Assembly: GCA_050633645.1 (NCBI GenBank)
Contig: JBOEGX010000002.1
Coordinates: forward strand, 620,001-684,000
DNA: 64,000 nt
Source of the DNA: UBA1672 sp050633645
GTDB lineage: Bacteria; Pseudomonadota; Alphaproteobacteria; Micavibrionales; Micavibrionaceae
Reading direction: 5' to 3'
Position numbers and translations under genes: made by a program. The notes under the pieces are model-generated. The model had not been told where the DNA came from, did not search any database, and saw only the letters and a program-made list of their open reading frames with translations. Below, one piece after another: positions 33,817 through 42,006 of this stretch; the first letter of the stretch is position 1; each line of letters begins with the position of its first letter.

Positions 33817-35166
33817 ATGACCCAAAACACCCAGATCGCCGTAGTCATCCTTGCCGCCGGAAAAGGCACGCGAATGAAATCTGATAAGCCAAAGGTGATG
33901 CATGATCTTTTGGGTTTGCCGATGATTAACTGGGTCTTAAAAACGGTGGAGCAACTAAACCCCGCCCGCGTGATTGTGGTCACGGGTGAGGGCATGGATG
34001 ATCTAAAGGCCGCCGCAACCCCGTATGAAACCGTGGTGCAGCCCGTGCAAAACGGAACGGGCGGCGCGCTAATGGCGGCAATGCCCGCGCTTGACGGGTT
34101 TACGGGGGATATCGTGGTTCTGCTCGGTGATACGCCGCTTGTATCTCTTGATACGATTGAGGGGTTGATTGCCGCGCGTCATAATAATGATGTGGGGATC
34201 TCTGTCCTTGGCGTAGAGCTTGAAAACCCCACTGGTTATGGGCGCTTGCTGATGAACGCTGACGGCACGCTTCAGGCTATCCGTGAGCATAAAGATGCAA
34301 GCGAGGCTGAGCGCAAAACCCGCGTGGTCAATACGGGCGCGTTTTGCTTGGGCACAGATGGCCTTAATGATTGGCTCGCGCAGATCGGCAATGAAAATGC
34401 ATCGGATGAATATTACATCACTGACCTTCCCGAAATTGCTGCACGTCAGGGTGTGAAAACCTCTGTGGCTTTGGCGGTAAATGCGGATGAGGTGCGCGGA
34501 TGCAATACCCGCGTTGATTTGAACAATCTGGAGCATGTTGCGCGGCGTAAGCTCTGCGAAGAATTTATGCTGCAAGGGGTGAGTATCCAAGACCCCGCCA
34601 CAACATATATGCATCATGATACAAAAATTGCTGCGGGTGTTATTATTGAACCCAATGTCTTTTTCGGTAAGAATGTCACGGTTGATGCAGGCGTGCATAT
34701 CAAGGCGTTCTGCCATTTTGAAGACGCGCATATCGGTGAGAACGTCACCATTGGGCCCTTTGCAAGGCTGCGCCCTGGCGCGAATATTGGCAAAAATGCC
34801 CGTATCGGTAATTATGTTGAGGTTAAAAATTCGAATATCGGGCAGGGCAGCAAGGTCAACCATTTCGGCTATGTCGGGGATTGCGATATGGGCGAAGGCG
34901 TGAATTTCAGCTGCGGCGCTATAACCGTGAATTATGACGGCTTTGACAAGCACCGCACCATCATCGGTGATAATGTCATGGTCGGCAGTAATGTGAATCT
35001 GGTTGCGCCCGTGAGCATCGGCGATGGCGCGTTCATCGCGGCGGGTTCAACCATAACCAAAGACGTTCCCGCAGATGCGCTGTCCATGACTCGCCCCGAA
35101 ACAGATACTCGCGAAGGCTGGGCGGCGAAATTTCGCAAAATCAAGACGGCTGCGAATAAGAAATAG
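33817..35166 (+). CDS. glmU: Bifunctional N-acetylglucosamine-1-phosphate uridyltransferase/glucosamine-1-phosphate acetyltransferase
   Basis: 449 residues. Makes UDP-GlcNAc in two steps. The N-terminal pyrophosphorylase shows ILAAGKGTRMKSDKPKVMHDL (10-30) with the Gly-rich nucleotide loop, GDTPLV around 105, and GYGRLL. The C-terminal half is a left-handed beta-helix with LRPGANIGKNARIGNYVEVK, then NHFGYVGDCDMGEGVNFSCG, TVNYDGFDKHRTIIGD and GSNVNLVAPVSIGDGAFIAAGS (active-site His/Asn region). The length is the usual one. It lies 90 bases before a flotillin gene and near glmS, so three sugar/wall-related genes sit together. Confidence 0.97.
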   Translation: MTQNTQIAVVILAAGKGTRMKSDKPKVMHDLLGLPMINWVLKTVEQLNPARVIVVTGEGMDDLKAAATPYETVVQPVQNGTGGALMAAMPALDGFTGDIVVLLGDTPLVSLDTIEGLIAARHNNDVGISVLGVELENPTGYGRLLMNADGTLQAIREHKDASEAERKTRVVNTGAFCLGTDGLNDWLAQIGNENASDEYYITDLPEIAARQGVKTSVALAVNADEVRGCNTRVDLNNLEHVARRKLCEEFMLQGVSIQDPATTYMHHDTKIAAGVIIEPNVFFGKNVTVDAGVHIKAFCHFEDAHIGENVTIGPFARLRPGANIGKNARIGNYVEVKNSNIGQGSKVNHFGYVGDCDMGEGVNFSCGAITVNYDGFDKHRTIIGDNVMVGSNVNLVAPVSIGDGAFIAAGSTITKDVPADALSMTRPETDTREGWAAKFRKIKTAANKK

Positions 35167-35256
35167 AAAAAGAAATAAGAGTCTATTTAATTGACTCCCA
35201 ATGACTTATGCCCCTATATTTTCCGAAATTAAATTTCGCTTAGGGAGTTCGTATAT

Positions 35257-36642
35257 ATGGAATCATATGTCGTAGGTTTTGTCTTTTTTATCTTTGTGTC
35301 GGTATTCACCGCATTTTTGCTGCGCCGCGTTGTACCAACAAACGAAGTGCATATCGTGCAATCGCGCAAAGCCACCAAATCCTATGGTAAGGATACAAAA
35401 AACGGAAATACATACTATGAATGGCCGGCATGGTTGCCGATTGTTGGTGTGACGAAAATCGTCATGCCTGTTTCTGTTTTCGATGTACAGCTTGTTGCCT
35501 ATGAGGCCTATGACGTTGGTCGCGTGCCTTTCGTGGTGGATATCGTTGCGTTCTTTCGTATCGCAGATAGTAACCTCGCCGCGCAACGTGTTGAAAGCTT
35601 TCGTGAGCTTGAAAGTCAGTTGACGTCTATTGTACAGGGCGCGGTCCGTACCATTCTTGCCTCTCATGATATTGATAAAATTATGTTAGAGCGTAGCGTC
35701 TATGGCGAGCAATTCACTGATGCTGTAACCGATCAACTCACCAGTTGGGGCGTTGTGCCTGTGAAGAATATCGAGCTTATGGATATCCGTGACGCTGTTG
35801 ATAATCGTGTTGTGCACAATATCATGGAAAAGAAAAAATCTTTGATTGAAATGCAAAGCCGCGTTGAGGTTGCTGATAACATTAAAAACGCGGAAATCGC
35901 CGAGATTGATGCCCATCGTGAGCGTGATATCCGTGACCAACAAGCAAAGCAAGCCGTGGGCGAGCGCACAGCCGAAAAGGATAAGGCCGTTGGTATCGCC
36001 AACGAAATTGCCGCGCAGGACATTAAAGAGCAACAACGCTTGACCAAAGAAAAGGAAATGGCGGTTATTCAGGTCAATGACGTGAAACGCTCGGAAATTA
36101 CTCGTGAGATGAATGTTGTGAAGGCGCACGAGGACAAGGACGTTATGATCCTTCGCGCTGATGGGGACAAGCAATCAACAGTGCTTCGTGCAGATGGTGA
36201 TTTGGAAGCCAAGAAACGTGAAGCCGAGGGGATCACGGTGGAGGGTATAGCGCGCGCCGACGCCGAACGTGCAATGCAATTGGCTCCTGTTGAGGCACAG
36301 ATTGTTCTTGCGAAGGAAATCGGAAGCAATGACGGATATCAGAACTATTTGATCTCTATCCGTGCGATTGAGGCCAATCAGGTTGTCGGAACGGAGCAGG
36401 CTCAGGCGCTTAAAGTGGCTGATCTAAAGGTCATTGCCAATGCGGGTGACGCGCCATCAGGCGTGAATAAGGTGATGGATATCTTCTCATCCAAGGGCGG
36501 GACAGAGCTCGCAGGAATGGTCGAAGCCTTCGCTCAATCCGAACAAGGCCAAGCCGTGATGAAGAAATTCGGGGTCACAACGGACGCGGTGAAATCCCCG
36601 CCAAAGAAAAAACCAAAGCCAAAGCCCGAGGTTTTTGAGTAA
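35257..36642 (+). CDS. Flotillin/SPFH-domain protein
   Basis: 461 residues. Flotillins anchor in the inner membrane and organise membrane domains. One N-terminal transmembrane helix (4-22) is followed by the SPFH domain (about 25-200) with VHIVQSRKATKSYGKDTK and the PVSVFDVQLVAYEAYDVGRVPFVVDI strand set. A long Glu/Lys/Ala-rich helical region (205-380) forms coiled coil, including DRQAK-type repeats and two RADGD copies (ILRADGDKQSTVLRADGD). The tail ends in a Lys/Pro cluster (PPKKKPKPKPE). AGGGAG lies ten bases before the ATG. Between glmU and glmS, possibly with no shared promoter; terminator follows. Confidence 0.9.
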   Translation: MESYVVGFVFFIFVSVFTAFLLRRVVPTNEVHIVQSRKATKSYGKDTKNGNTYYEWPAWLPIVGVTKIVMPVSVFDVQLVAYEAYDVGRVPFVVDIVAFFRIADSNLAAQRVESFRELESQLTSIVQGAVRTILASHDIDKIMLERSVYGEQFTDAVTDQLTSWGVVPVKNIELMDIRDAVDNRVVHNIMEKKKSLIEMQSRVEVADNIKNAEIAEIDAHRERDIRDQQAKQAVGERTAEKDKAVGIANEIAAQDIKEQQRLTKEKEMAVIQVNDVKRSEITREMNVVKAHEDKDVMILRADGDKQSTVLRADGDLEAKKREAEGITVEGIARADAERAMQLAPVEAQIVLAKEIGSNDGYQNYLISIRAIEANQVVGTEQAQALKVADLKVIANAGDAPSGVNKVMDIFSSKGGTELAGMVEAFAQSEQGQAVMKKFGVTTDAVKSPPKKKPKPKPEVFE

Positions 36643-36655
36643 GAAAAATAACGAA

Positions 36656-36680
36656 AAGGGGGCTTCTGCCTCCTTTTTTA
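36656..36680 (+). terminator. Rho-independent terminator after the flotillin gene
   Basis: Arms AAGGGGGC (36656-36663) and GCCTCCTT (36668-36675) with one G-T pair, loop TTCT, then a T run. It separates the flotillin gene from glmS. Confidence 0.8.
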
Positions 36681-36821
36681 TGTTTGCCGTTCCCTTGTTA
36701 TTGCGCGAAGGTGGAGTTTGAAACAATCCGTAAAACTTCGTGACTTGTCTTTCTTTTGAGATGCGTTAAAAATAAATATCTGTCTCAGTGCAGGCAATTA
36801 TCAGCAGGAGTATTTGAGTAT

Positions 36822-38651
36822 ATGTGCGGAATTTTCGGAATTATTGGTGAGCAAAAAGTTGCCCCTTTGTTGTTAGAGGGGCTTAAGCGCCTTGAATATC
36901 GTGGCTATGATTCCGCAGGTATTGCGTGCCTGACCAATGGCCATATTGACCGCTGCCGCGCCGAAGGAAAGCTCGTCAACCTTGCGGAAAAAGTAACCGA
37001 AAATCCATTGGGTGGAACGGTCGGAATCGGTCATACGCGCTGGGCGACGCATGGTCTGCCGAATGAGCGCAACGCCCACCCACACGCCACCGATAAGGTC
37101 GCCGTAGTGCATAACGGAATTATCGAGAATTACGCAAGTATTAAAGAAGAGCTACAGGCAAAAGGCGCGGTGTTTTTGACTGAAACCGATACTGAGGTCA
37201 TTGTGCATCTGGTCACGCAATATATGAATGATGGTATGACCGCTATTGACGCCGCCAATACCGCGATGGATCGCCTAACGGGTGCATTTGCCCTTGTGAT
37301 GATTTTTGCAGGTGAGCATAACCTCATGGTGGGTTGCCGTCAGGGAACACCGCTCGCGGTTGGTTATGGCGATGGTGAAATGTTCGTGGCATCTGATTCC
37401 TATTCCCTTGCGCCGCTCACCAAGAAAATCTGCTTTCTTGAGGATGGTGATCGCATCATCGTAAAACGCGAAAATGTTAGGATCTACGATAAAGAGGGCG
37501 GCGATGTAGAGCGCACCATCCGCATTACCGAGCAGTCGGGTGCGGTCACGGGCAAGGGTGAGTATAAGCATTTCATGCTCAAAGAAATATACGAGCAACC
37601 CGCCGTTATTGGTGAAACTCTCAATTCTTTTGTGAATGCGGGAACGGGTAAAATCTCAATCCCTGATGATATTTTAGAGGCCATAAGCACCGCCCCACGT
37701 TTAACTTTGGTGGCATGCGGAACGGCGTTTTATGCCTGTATGGTGGCGAAATACTGGTTCGAACAAATCGCACGCATCCCGTGTGAGATTGACGTGGCGA
37801 GCGAGTTTAGATACCGCGAAGCGCCAATGCCTGCGGGCGGCGTGGCGATGTTCATATCGCAATCAGGGGAAACACTTGATACGCTAGAGGCTCTGCGCTA
37901 TTGCAAGCGTCAGAATCAAAAAATACTCTCCATCGTTAATACAATCGAAAGTACGATAGAGCGCGAGTCAGATTTTGTGCTGCACACTTTGGCGGGGCCG
38001 GAAATCGGTGTGGCCTCAACCAAGGCCTTCACCACGCAAATCACGACATTGGCCTGTATGGCGCTCGCGGCAGCGGTGGAAAAAGGCTCTATTGATGCGA
38101 AAAAAGAAAGTGAAATAGCCGATGCTCTGCGCGCTGTTCCGAAAATTGCTGCGGATATATTGCAGCATGACGAAGCCATCCTCACCATCGCAAAAGACAT
38201 TGCCGATGCGCGTGATGTTCTGTATTTGGGACGCGGAAGCCTGTACCCGATTGCGCTTGAGGGCGCGTTAAAGCTCAAGGAAATATCCTATATCCACGCC
38301 GAAGGGTATGCTAGCGGCGAGATGAAGCACGGCCCGATTGCCCTGATCGATGACACTGTTCCCGTGGTGGTGGTTGCCCCTGAAAATGATCCGATGTTCG
38401 AAAAAAATGTGTCAAATATCCAAGAAACCGTCGCACGCGGTGGCAAGGTGTTCCTGATTTCGGATGTGAAAGGCGCGCACGCCTTGAAGGATCAATCCAC
38501 ATGGAGCGTTGCCATGGGCGCAGTGCATCCATTCGTCGCCCCAATCCTATACTCCATCCCCGTGCAGCTCCTATCCTATCACGTCGCCGTAATCAAAGGC
38601 ACAGATGTCGACCAACCACGAAATTTGGCGAAGTCAGTGACGGTGGAGTAG
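36822..38651 (+). CDS. glmS: Glutamine-fructose-6-phosphate aminotransferase (isomerizing)
   Basis: 609 residues from the ATG at 36822, which puts the nucleophile Cys second (MCGIFGIIG), as in all GlmS enzymes; an in-frame ATG 22 codons earlier would bury it. The glutaminase domain has GHTRWATHG (about 72-80) and HAHPHATD-like His motif; the two SIS isomerase domains follow, with SQSGETLDTLEA (about 348-359) and STKAFTTQ, and HGPIALIDD near 505. The C-terminal LAKSVTVE is the typical end (usual ending is LAKSVTVE). Makes glucosamine-6-phosphate, the first step to UDP-GlcNAc. Confidence 0.98.
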   Translation: MCGIFGIIGEQKVAPLLLEGLKRLEYRGYDSAGIACLTNGHIDRCRAEGKLVNLAEKVTENPLGGTVGIGHTRWATHGLPNERNAHPHATDKVAVVHNGIIENYASIKEELQAKGAVFLTETDTEVIVHLVTQYMNDGMTAIDAANTAMDRLTGAFALVMIFAGEHNLMVGCRQGTPLAVGYGDGEMFVASDSYSLAPLTKKICFLEDGDRIIVKRENVRIYDKEGGDVERTIRITEQSGAVTGKGEYKHFMLKEIYEQPAVIGETLNSFVNAGTGKISIPDDILEAISTAPRLTLVACGTAFYACMVAKYWFEQIARIPCEIDVASEFRYREAPMPAGGVAMFISQSGETLDTLEALRYCKRQNQKILSIVNTIESTIERESDFVLHTLAGPEIGVASTKAFTTQITTLACMALAAAVEKGSIDAKKESEIADALRAVPKIAADILQHDEAILTIAKDIADARDVLYLGRGSLYPIALEGALKLKEISYIHAEGYASGEMKHGPIALIDDTVPVVVVAPENDPMFEKNVSNIQETVARGGKVFLISDVKGAHALKDQSTWSVAMGAVHPFVAPILYSIPVQLLSYHVAVIKGTDVDQPRNLAKSVTVE

Positions 38652-38667
38652 TGGAGCCACCGTGGGT

Positions 38668-39195
38668 TTATTGGTTTTTACGAGCATCTTCGCAAACGGT
38701 ATAAAAATAATGAGGGTCAATATCTAATCCTAATGAAATATTTACAGATAAAGCATTAAAACCTAATTCATGTGTTCTATTGCGAGAACATAAAACCATC
38801 CAGGGTATCTTATAGTTACATTTTAATGTATCGTGAGGCTTAAGCCATAGATAATAGCACCGTCTATATTGAAACCAGCCTTTGACCAATTCTATTTCTT
38901 TAATGTCTGTCCATGGGATGAAACGTGAACCTGAGTATTTAAGACATTCGCTATCTATACCATTTTCATAAACAGTAACCAGAATTTGCGATCTGTTCAA
39001 AAGTAATTCTTCAGCTAAGCAGAAAATAAATAAAAATATACATAGCGAAATTATAACTTGACCATAAATACTCATATTCATCTGTAATAAACAGAGAATC
39101 ATTAAGCCGATAAAACATGGTAAAAGTATTATTCTTGCCCATTTGAAAGCAGAACCACGACTTACTTCTAATATTTTATTGCCTATGTTTTGCAT
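38668..39195 (-). CDS. Membrane protein with two helices and a PH-like domain
   Basis: 175 residues. Two predicted transmembrane helices at about 22-40 and 45-64, followed by a cytosolic domain of about 100 residues. The order hydrophobic hairpin, then QILVTVYENGIDSECLKYSGSRFIPWTDIKEIEL (a beta-strand pattern) resembles bacterial PH-like (bPH/YcxB-type) proteins, in which the G-x-x...PWxDI signature is common. I cannot name the family with certainty. Several Cys in the C-terminal part. It is convergent with glmS, whose end is only 16 bases away. Confidence 0.6.
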   Translation of the reverse strand: MQNIGNKILEVSRGSAFKWARIILLPCFIGLMILCLLQMNMSIYGQVIISLCIFLFIFCLAEELLLNRSQILVTVYENGIDSECLKYSGSRFIPWTDIKEIELVKGWFQYRRCYYLWLKPHDTLKCNYKIPWMVLCSRNRTHELGFNALSVNISLGLDIDPHYFYTVCEDARKNQ

Positions 39196-39397
39196 GTTTA
39201 TTTCTATTCATTAAAAATATACAGTGCGAGGACTCTTGCAAGCCTCATGTAATTTATGCCATCAGCTTGTCCAAGAGCTGACGGATAACATTATCATTCG
39301 TTTTGAGAGTAGTAAAACTCAACGCATACTTATTTTGCATGCGCATAATGATTAAATGCATGCAAATTTTAGCTAAGTCATTTAAGAAAAAGATAAC

Positions 39398-39472
39398 TGG
39401 AGCGAGTGAAGAGATTCGAACTCTCGGCCCCAACCTTGGCAAGGTTGTGCTCTACCCCTGAGCTACACTCGC
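39398..39472 (-). tRNA. tRNA-Gly (anticodon GCC)
   Basis: Reads GCGAGTGTAGCTCAGGGG at the 5' end on the minus strand, with the loop CTTGCCAA (anticodon GCC), T-arm GAGAGTTCGAATCTCTT and CCA encoded at the 3' end. The acceptor pairing GCGAGTG/CACTCGC is exact. Decodes GGC and GGU. Confidence 0.95.
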
Positions 39473-39543
39473 ATGTTATGTATTCAGTTGCAGGGGAATA
39501 TATATATTCTGATATTTAATGCAAGCATAAAAAACGAATTTTT

Positions 39544-39828
39544 TTAATACAGATCACCAACCTGAACAAGCGGCACTTTGTAACCGATAGGCTCATGATT
39601 GGAAAAAAGAGAATAAATCATAATATTGGGTGAATTTTCAACGGGAGAAGCCAGATTTTCGGGAATCTCGTAATGCATAAGATCCTCTGCATGTGCCTCA
39701 TCATCATAAACAAGCATAAACAGCCGTTGATCGCGGTAATATTCTACGCGGCATACCATGTCTGGCAGGGGCTTATCACTCACCATCATTACACTGCCAT
39801 CGTGTAAGATACCAAGCTCGATATTCAT
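39544..39828 (-). CDS. Small protein of unknown function, second of an overlapping pair
   Basis: 94 residues, no family recognised. Its start overlaps the stop of the gene at 39825 by four bases, so the two are translated together. Sequence is mixed: MNIELGILHDGSVMMVSDKPLPDMVCRVEYYRDQRLF (beta-strand start), then an acidic helix DDEAHAEDLMHYEIPENL. No signal peptide or membrane segment; probably cytosolic. Together with 39825-40109 it forms a small unknown operon that ends just before tRNA-Gly. Confidence 0.6.
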   Translation of the reverse strand: MNIELGILHDGSVMMVSDKPLPDMVCRVEYYRDQRLFMLVYDDEAHAEDLMHYEIPENLASPVENSPNIMIYSLFSNHEPIGYKVPLVQVGDLY

Positions 39829-40109
39829 GACATCCCCGGCGTGTTAAGGGGAAGGTCGAAATCTGTTGTTGATTGCTGCTCTGGGCTTTGCACATCTAGC
39901 CCGCCGAATAAGACATGCGGCGTGGCATCTGGCTCTATGATTTGTGCTAAATCCTGAATGATGGACTGATCAATGGGCACATCATAATCGTCATTTTGTA
40001 TGCACGCGCTTTGCACGCTACCCTCACACATCGCCGAAGCGATTTGCTGATTATCTAAGACGGTTATGTCGCTTTCCTCTAATTTACGGAGGAGGTCTTC
40101 TGCATTCAT
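39825..40109 (-). CDS. Small acidic protein of unknown function, first of an overlapping pair
   Basis: 94 residues from the ATG at 40109, with GGGGA upstream; a GTG six codons earlier is possible. Strongly acidic (many Asp, Glu, Gln) with one small helical start MNAEDLLRKLEESDITVLDNQQ and two Cys (ASAMCEGSVQSACIQND). No recognised family or signal peptide. Overlaps the next gene by four bases. Confidence 0.6.
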   Translation of the reverse strand: MNAEDLLRKLEESDITVLDNQQIASAMCEGSVQSACIQNDDYDVPIDQSIIQDLAQIIEPDATPHVLFGGLDVQSPEQQSTTDFDLPLNTPGMS

Positions 40110-40361
40110 TTTTTTGTTTTTCCCCACAATATGTAATCTTTAGGCATTGTGACACCCAAACATTAATATTCTCTTATATATAAAATCATTTTTCATAAAA
40201 TGCAAGGGAATTTCAACTAACATATTATTTTTGTTATGTTTTTGGTTTTATAAAGGGGGAAAATCCATAGAAAATCTATGTTAAAATTGGCGAAAACGCG
40301 TGGAATGCTTTGCTTTTTGCCTGTGTTTGTTCTAAATAAGGGCAAAGAATTATGAGAATGG

Positions 40362-41312
40362 ATGAAAGCAATGATTTTCGGTCAAAACAGCATTACCCCT
40401 GGGCAACAAACGCAAGCACAACCAGCTTCCACAAACATATTTGATGTGACCGCGCATGACTTTGAGGAAAAAGTAATGGTGGCATCGATGAAAACCCCTG
40501 TAATTGTTGATTTCTGGGCGCCGTGGTGCGGCCCATGTATGCAGTTAATGCCCATTTTGGAGGCCGCCGTGAATGCGGCGGGCGGGCATGTGCTGATGGC
40601 AAAGGTAAACTTGGATGAGAATCCAGAATTGGCGCAGGCCTTACGTGTTCAATCCGTACCGATGGTTTTTGGTTTTTTCCAAGGGCAACCCGTTGATGCC
40701 TTTATGGGCGTTCAACCCGAAAGCAAAATTAAGGAATTCATCGGTAAGCTATTGGCAATGGCCAATGGAGCGCAGCCCGATGCTCTTGATATCCCTGAAG
40801 CGCTTAAAGCTGCGGCGCAGGCGTTAACCGATGGCGAAGCAGCCACAGCGCAAGCCATTTATATGCAGATTTTGGAGCAAGACGAGCAAAACGCCGATGC
40901 ATATATCGGTATAGTGCGTAGCTTCATTGAGGCAGGTCAGGTGGAAGAGGCCAAATCTATGGTCGAAAACGCCCCCGATGTTATCGCAAAATCGCCGAAT
41001 TTCGAACAAGCCAAAGCGGCGTTGGAGCTTGCGCTTGTTGTGCCTGAAAGCGGTGCAATAGAAGGGCATCGCGCGAAAATAGCAGCCGATCCGAATGATC
41101 ATCAGGCGCGCATTGATCTGGCATACGCACTTTTTGCAGCCGGTAAAAAGGTCGAGGCCACCGATGCCCTGATTGACTCCATTGAAATTGACCGCGAATG
41201 GAAAGAAGGCTTAGCCAGAACAGAGCTTTTAACGTTGTTTTCCGCAATGGGGCATACCGACCCGATTACGGTTGCCGCGCGTCGTAAATTGTCATCCGTT
41301 TTATTTTCGTGA
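40362..41312 (+). CDS. Thioredoxin-TPR protein (CnoX/YbbN-like)
   Basis: 316 residues. The N-terminal thioredoxin domain spans about 20-135 with FWAPWCGPCMQLMPILE (about 53-69), so the full WCGPC active site is present. The C-terminal ~180 residues are TPR-like helical repeats (ALTDGEAATAQAIYMQILEQDEQNADAYIGIVRSF, and others). This is the architecture of co-chaperedoxins such as CnoX/YbbN, which protect proteins against oxidation and hand them to chaperones. The CnoX of E. coli lacks a full CxxC; this one keeps it, so it may also be a true reductase. Trm112-like protein gene follows after 12 bases. Confidence 0.88.
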   Translation: MKAMIFGQNSITPGQQTQAQPASTNIFDVTAHDFEEKVMVASMKTPVIVDFWAPWCGPCMQLMPILEAAVNAAGGHVLMAKVNLDENPELAQALRVQSVPMVFGFFQGQPVDAFMGVQPESKIKEFIGKLLAMANGAQPDALDIPEALKAAAQALTDGEAATAQAIYMQILEQDEQNADAYIGIVRSFIEAGQVEEAKSMVENAPDVIAKSPNFEQAKAALELALVVPESGAIEGHRAKIAADPNDHQARIDLAYALFAAGKKVEATDALIDSIEIDREWKEGLARTELLTLFSAMGHTDPITVAARRKLSSVLFS

Positions 41313-41324
41313 TAGGATATAGCC

Positions 41325-41501
41325 ATGAGCGTTGAAATAGACCCAAAATTACTGGAAATTCTTGTATGCCCGATAACAAAAGGGCCGCTGCGCTATGATG
41401 CAAAGGCACAAGAGCTTATCTCTGATCAGGGAAAACGCGCTTATCCCATTAAGGACGGCATTCCGATTATGCTTGTTGATGAAGCACGGAGTTTGGATTG
41501 A
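41325..41501 (+). CDS. Trm112-family small zinc-ribbon-like protein
   Basis: 58 residues. MSVEIDPKLLEILVCPITKG matches the family opening (LLEILVCPxxKGPL), and LISDQGKRAYPIKDGIPIML matches its end. Bacterial Trm112-family proteins are short forms of a methyltransferase partner; function in bacteria is largely unknown. It keeps only one Cys of the metal ligands seen in longer members. The ATG of the next gene overlaps its stop by one base. Confidence 0.85.
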   Translation: MSVEIDPKLLEILVCPITKGPLRYDAKAQELISDQGKRAYPIKDGIPIMLVDEARSLD

Positions 41502-41731
41502 TGGTTGGCCCAATTAGCAGGATTTATAACACCTATATAAAGCCCAAACCTGCGGTAACGAAACCTGCATCCGTCAGCAATGGCGGCGTTGAGGTTGGTG
41601 ATGGAAATGAATCTCGCGAAAAGTCCGATTTTACTGAACAGAAAAAGGCCGAAGCATCAACGCAAGCCGTTACCTATGGCTCTAAGGGGCAGGTATATAA
41701 CGCAGAGGGTCAAGAAATTGAACCTGAGTGA
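41501..41731 (+). CDS. Short protein of unknown function downstream of the Trm112-like gene
   Basis: 76 residues starting at an ATG that overlaps the Trm112-like stop codon, so it is translationally coupled. Basic N-terminus with GPISRIYNTYIKPKPAV, then Gly/Glu/Ser/Lys-rich polar sequence, no signal peptide or membrane helix; probably disordered. No family recognised. It may be a real small gene because of the coupling, but the coding character is weak. Confidence 0.5.
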   Translation: MVGPISRIYNTYIKPKPAVTKPASVSNGGVEVGDGNESREKSDFTEQKKAEASTQAVTYGSKGQVYNAEGQEIEPE

Positions 41732-41778
41732 GCCACAAAAACTTGACGAACCATCATAAAACAGGTTAAACGTAGAGA

Positions 41779-41835
41779 ATGAGCCAAACGCACAATACAT
41801 TGCTGCTAGACCTACTGCTCCTTATTCGCCCCTAA
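41779..41835 (+). CDS. leuL: leu leader peptide
   Basis: 18-codon frame reading MSQTHNTLLLDLLLLIRP, with seven Leu codons in ten (LLLDLLLL), exactly the make-up of leucine attenuation leaders. It lies 171 bases before the leuA start. A nested stem-loop begins at its stop codon (CCCCTAA at 41829-41835). There is no clear ribosome site before its ATG. Confidence 0.8.
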   Translation: MSQTHNTLLLDLLLLIRP

Positions 41836-41875
41836 GCGGGAATGAGGCATTTTTACATGCCTGCGCTTTTAGGGG
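41829..41875 (+). promoter_or_regulatory. Nested stem-loop of the leuA leader, attenuator-like
   Basis: Outer arms CCCCTAA (41829-41835) and TTAGGGG (41869-41875); inner arms AGGCAT (41845-41850) and ATGCCT (41857-41862). The outer left arm includes the leader stop codon. There is no T run after it, so it is not a canonical terminator; the switch may act in another way. Confidence 0.6.
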
Positions 41876-41911
41876 ATTAAAAACTTTCATACAAAACAAT
41901 ATTAATTTATA

Positions 41912-41981
41912 TGTCATCCTGAACGAAGTGAAGGATCTTAAGAAATTGCTATAGATTCTTCGGCGACGTTTCAGAATGACA
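41912..41981. repeat. Palindromic dispersed repeat (REP-like), copy in the leuA leader
   Basis: Ends TGTCATCCTGAA and TTCAGAATGACA are inverted copies with one mismatch; the element is 70 bases. The reverse strand reads TGTCATTCTGA...GCCGAAGAATCTA, which matches the half-element at 60513-60541. Sequences of this kind are scattered in many bacterial genomes and fold into long hairpins. Confidence 0.8.
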
Positions 41982-42006
41982 AGAGAAAAATTTAGGAAAA
42001 AACATT

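Noticed and set aside
34069..34953. 294-residue open frame on the minus strand opposite glmU
   Set aside because: Entirely antisense to a certain glmU with no family resemblance and no ribosome site.
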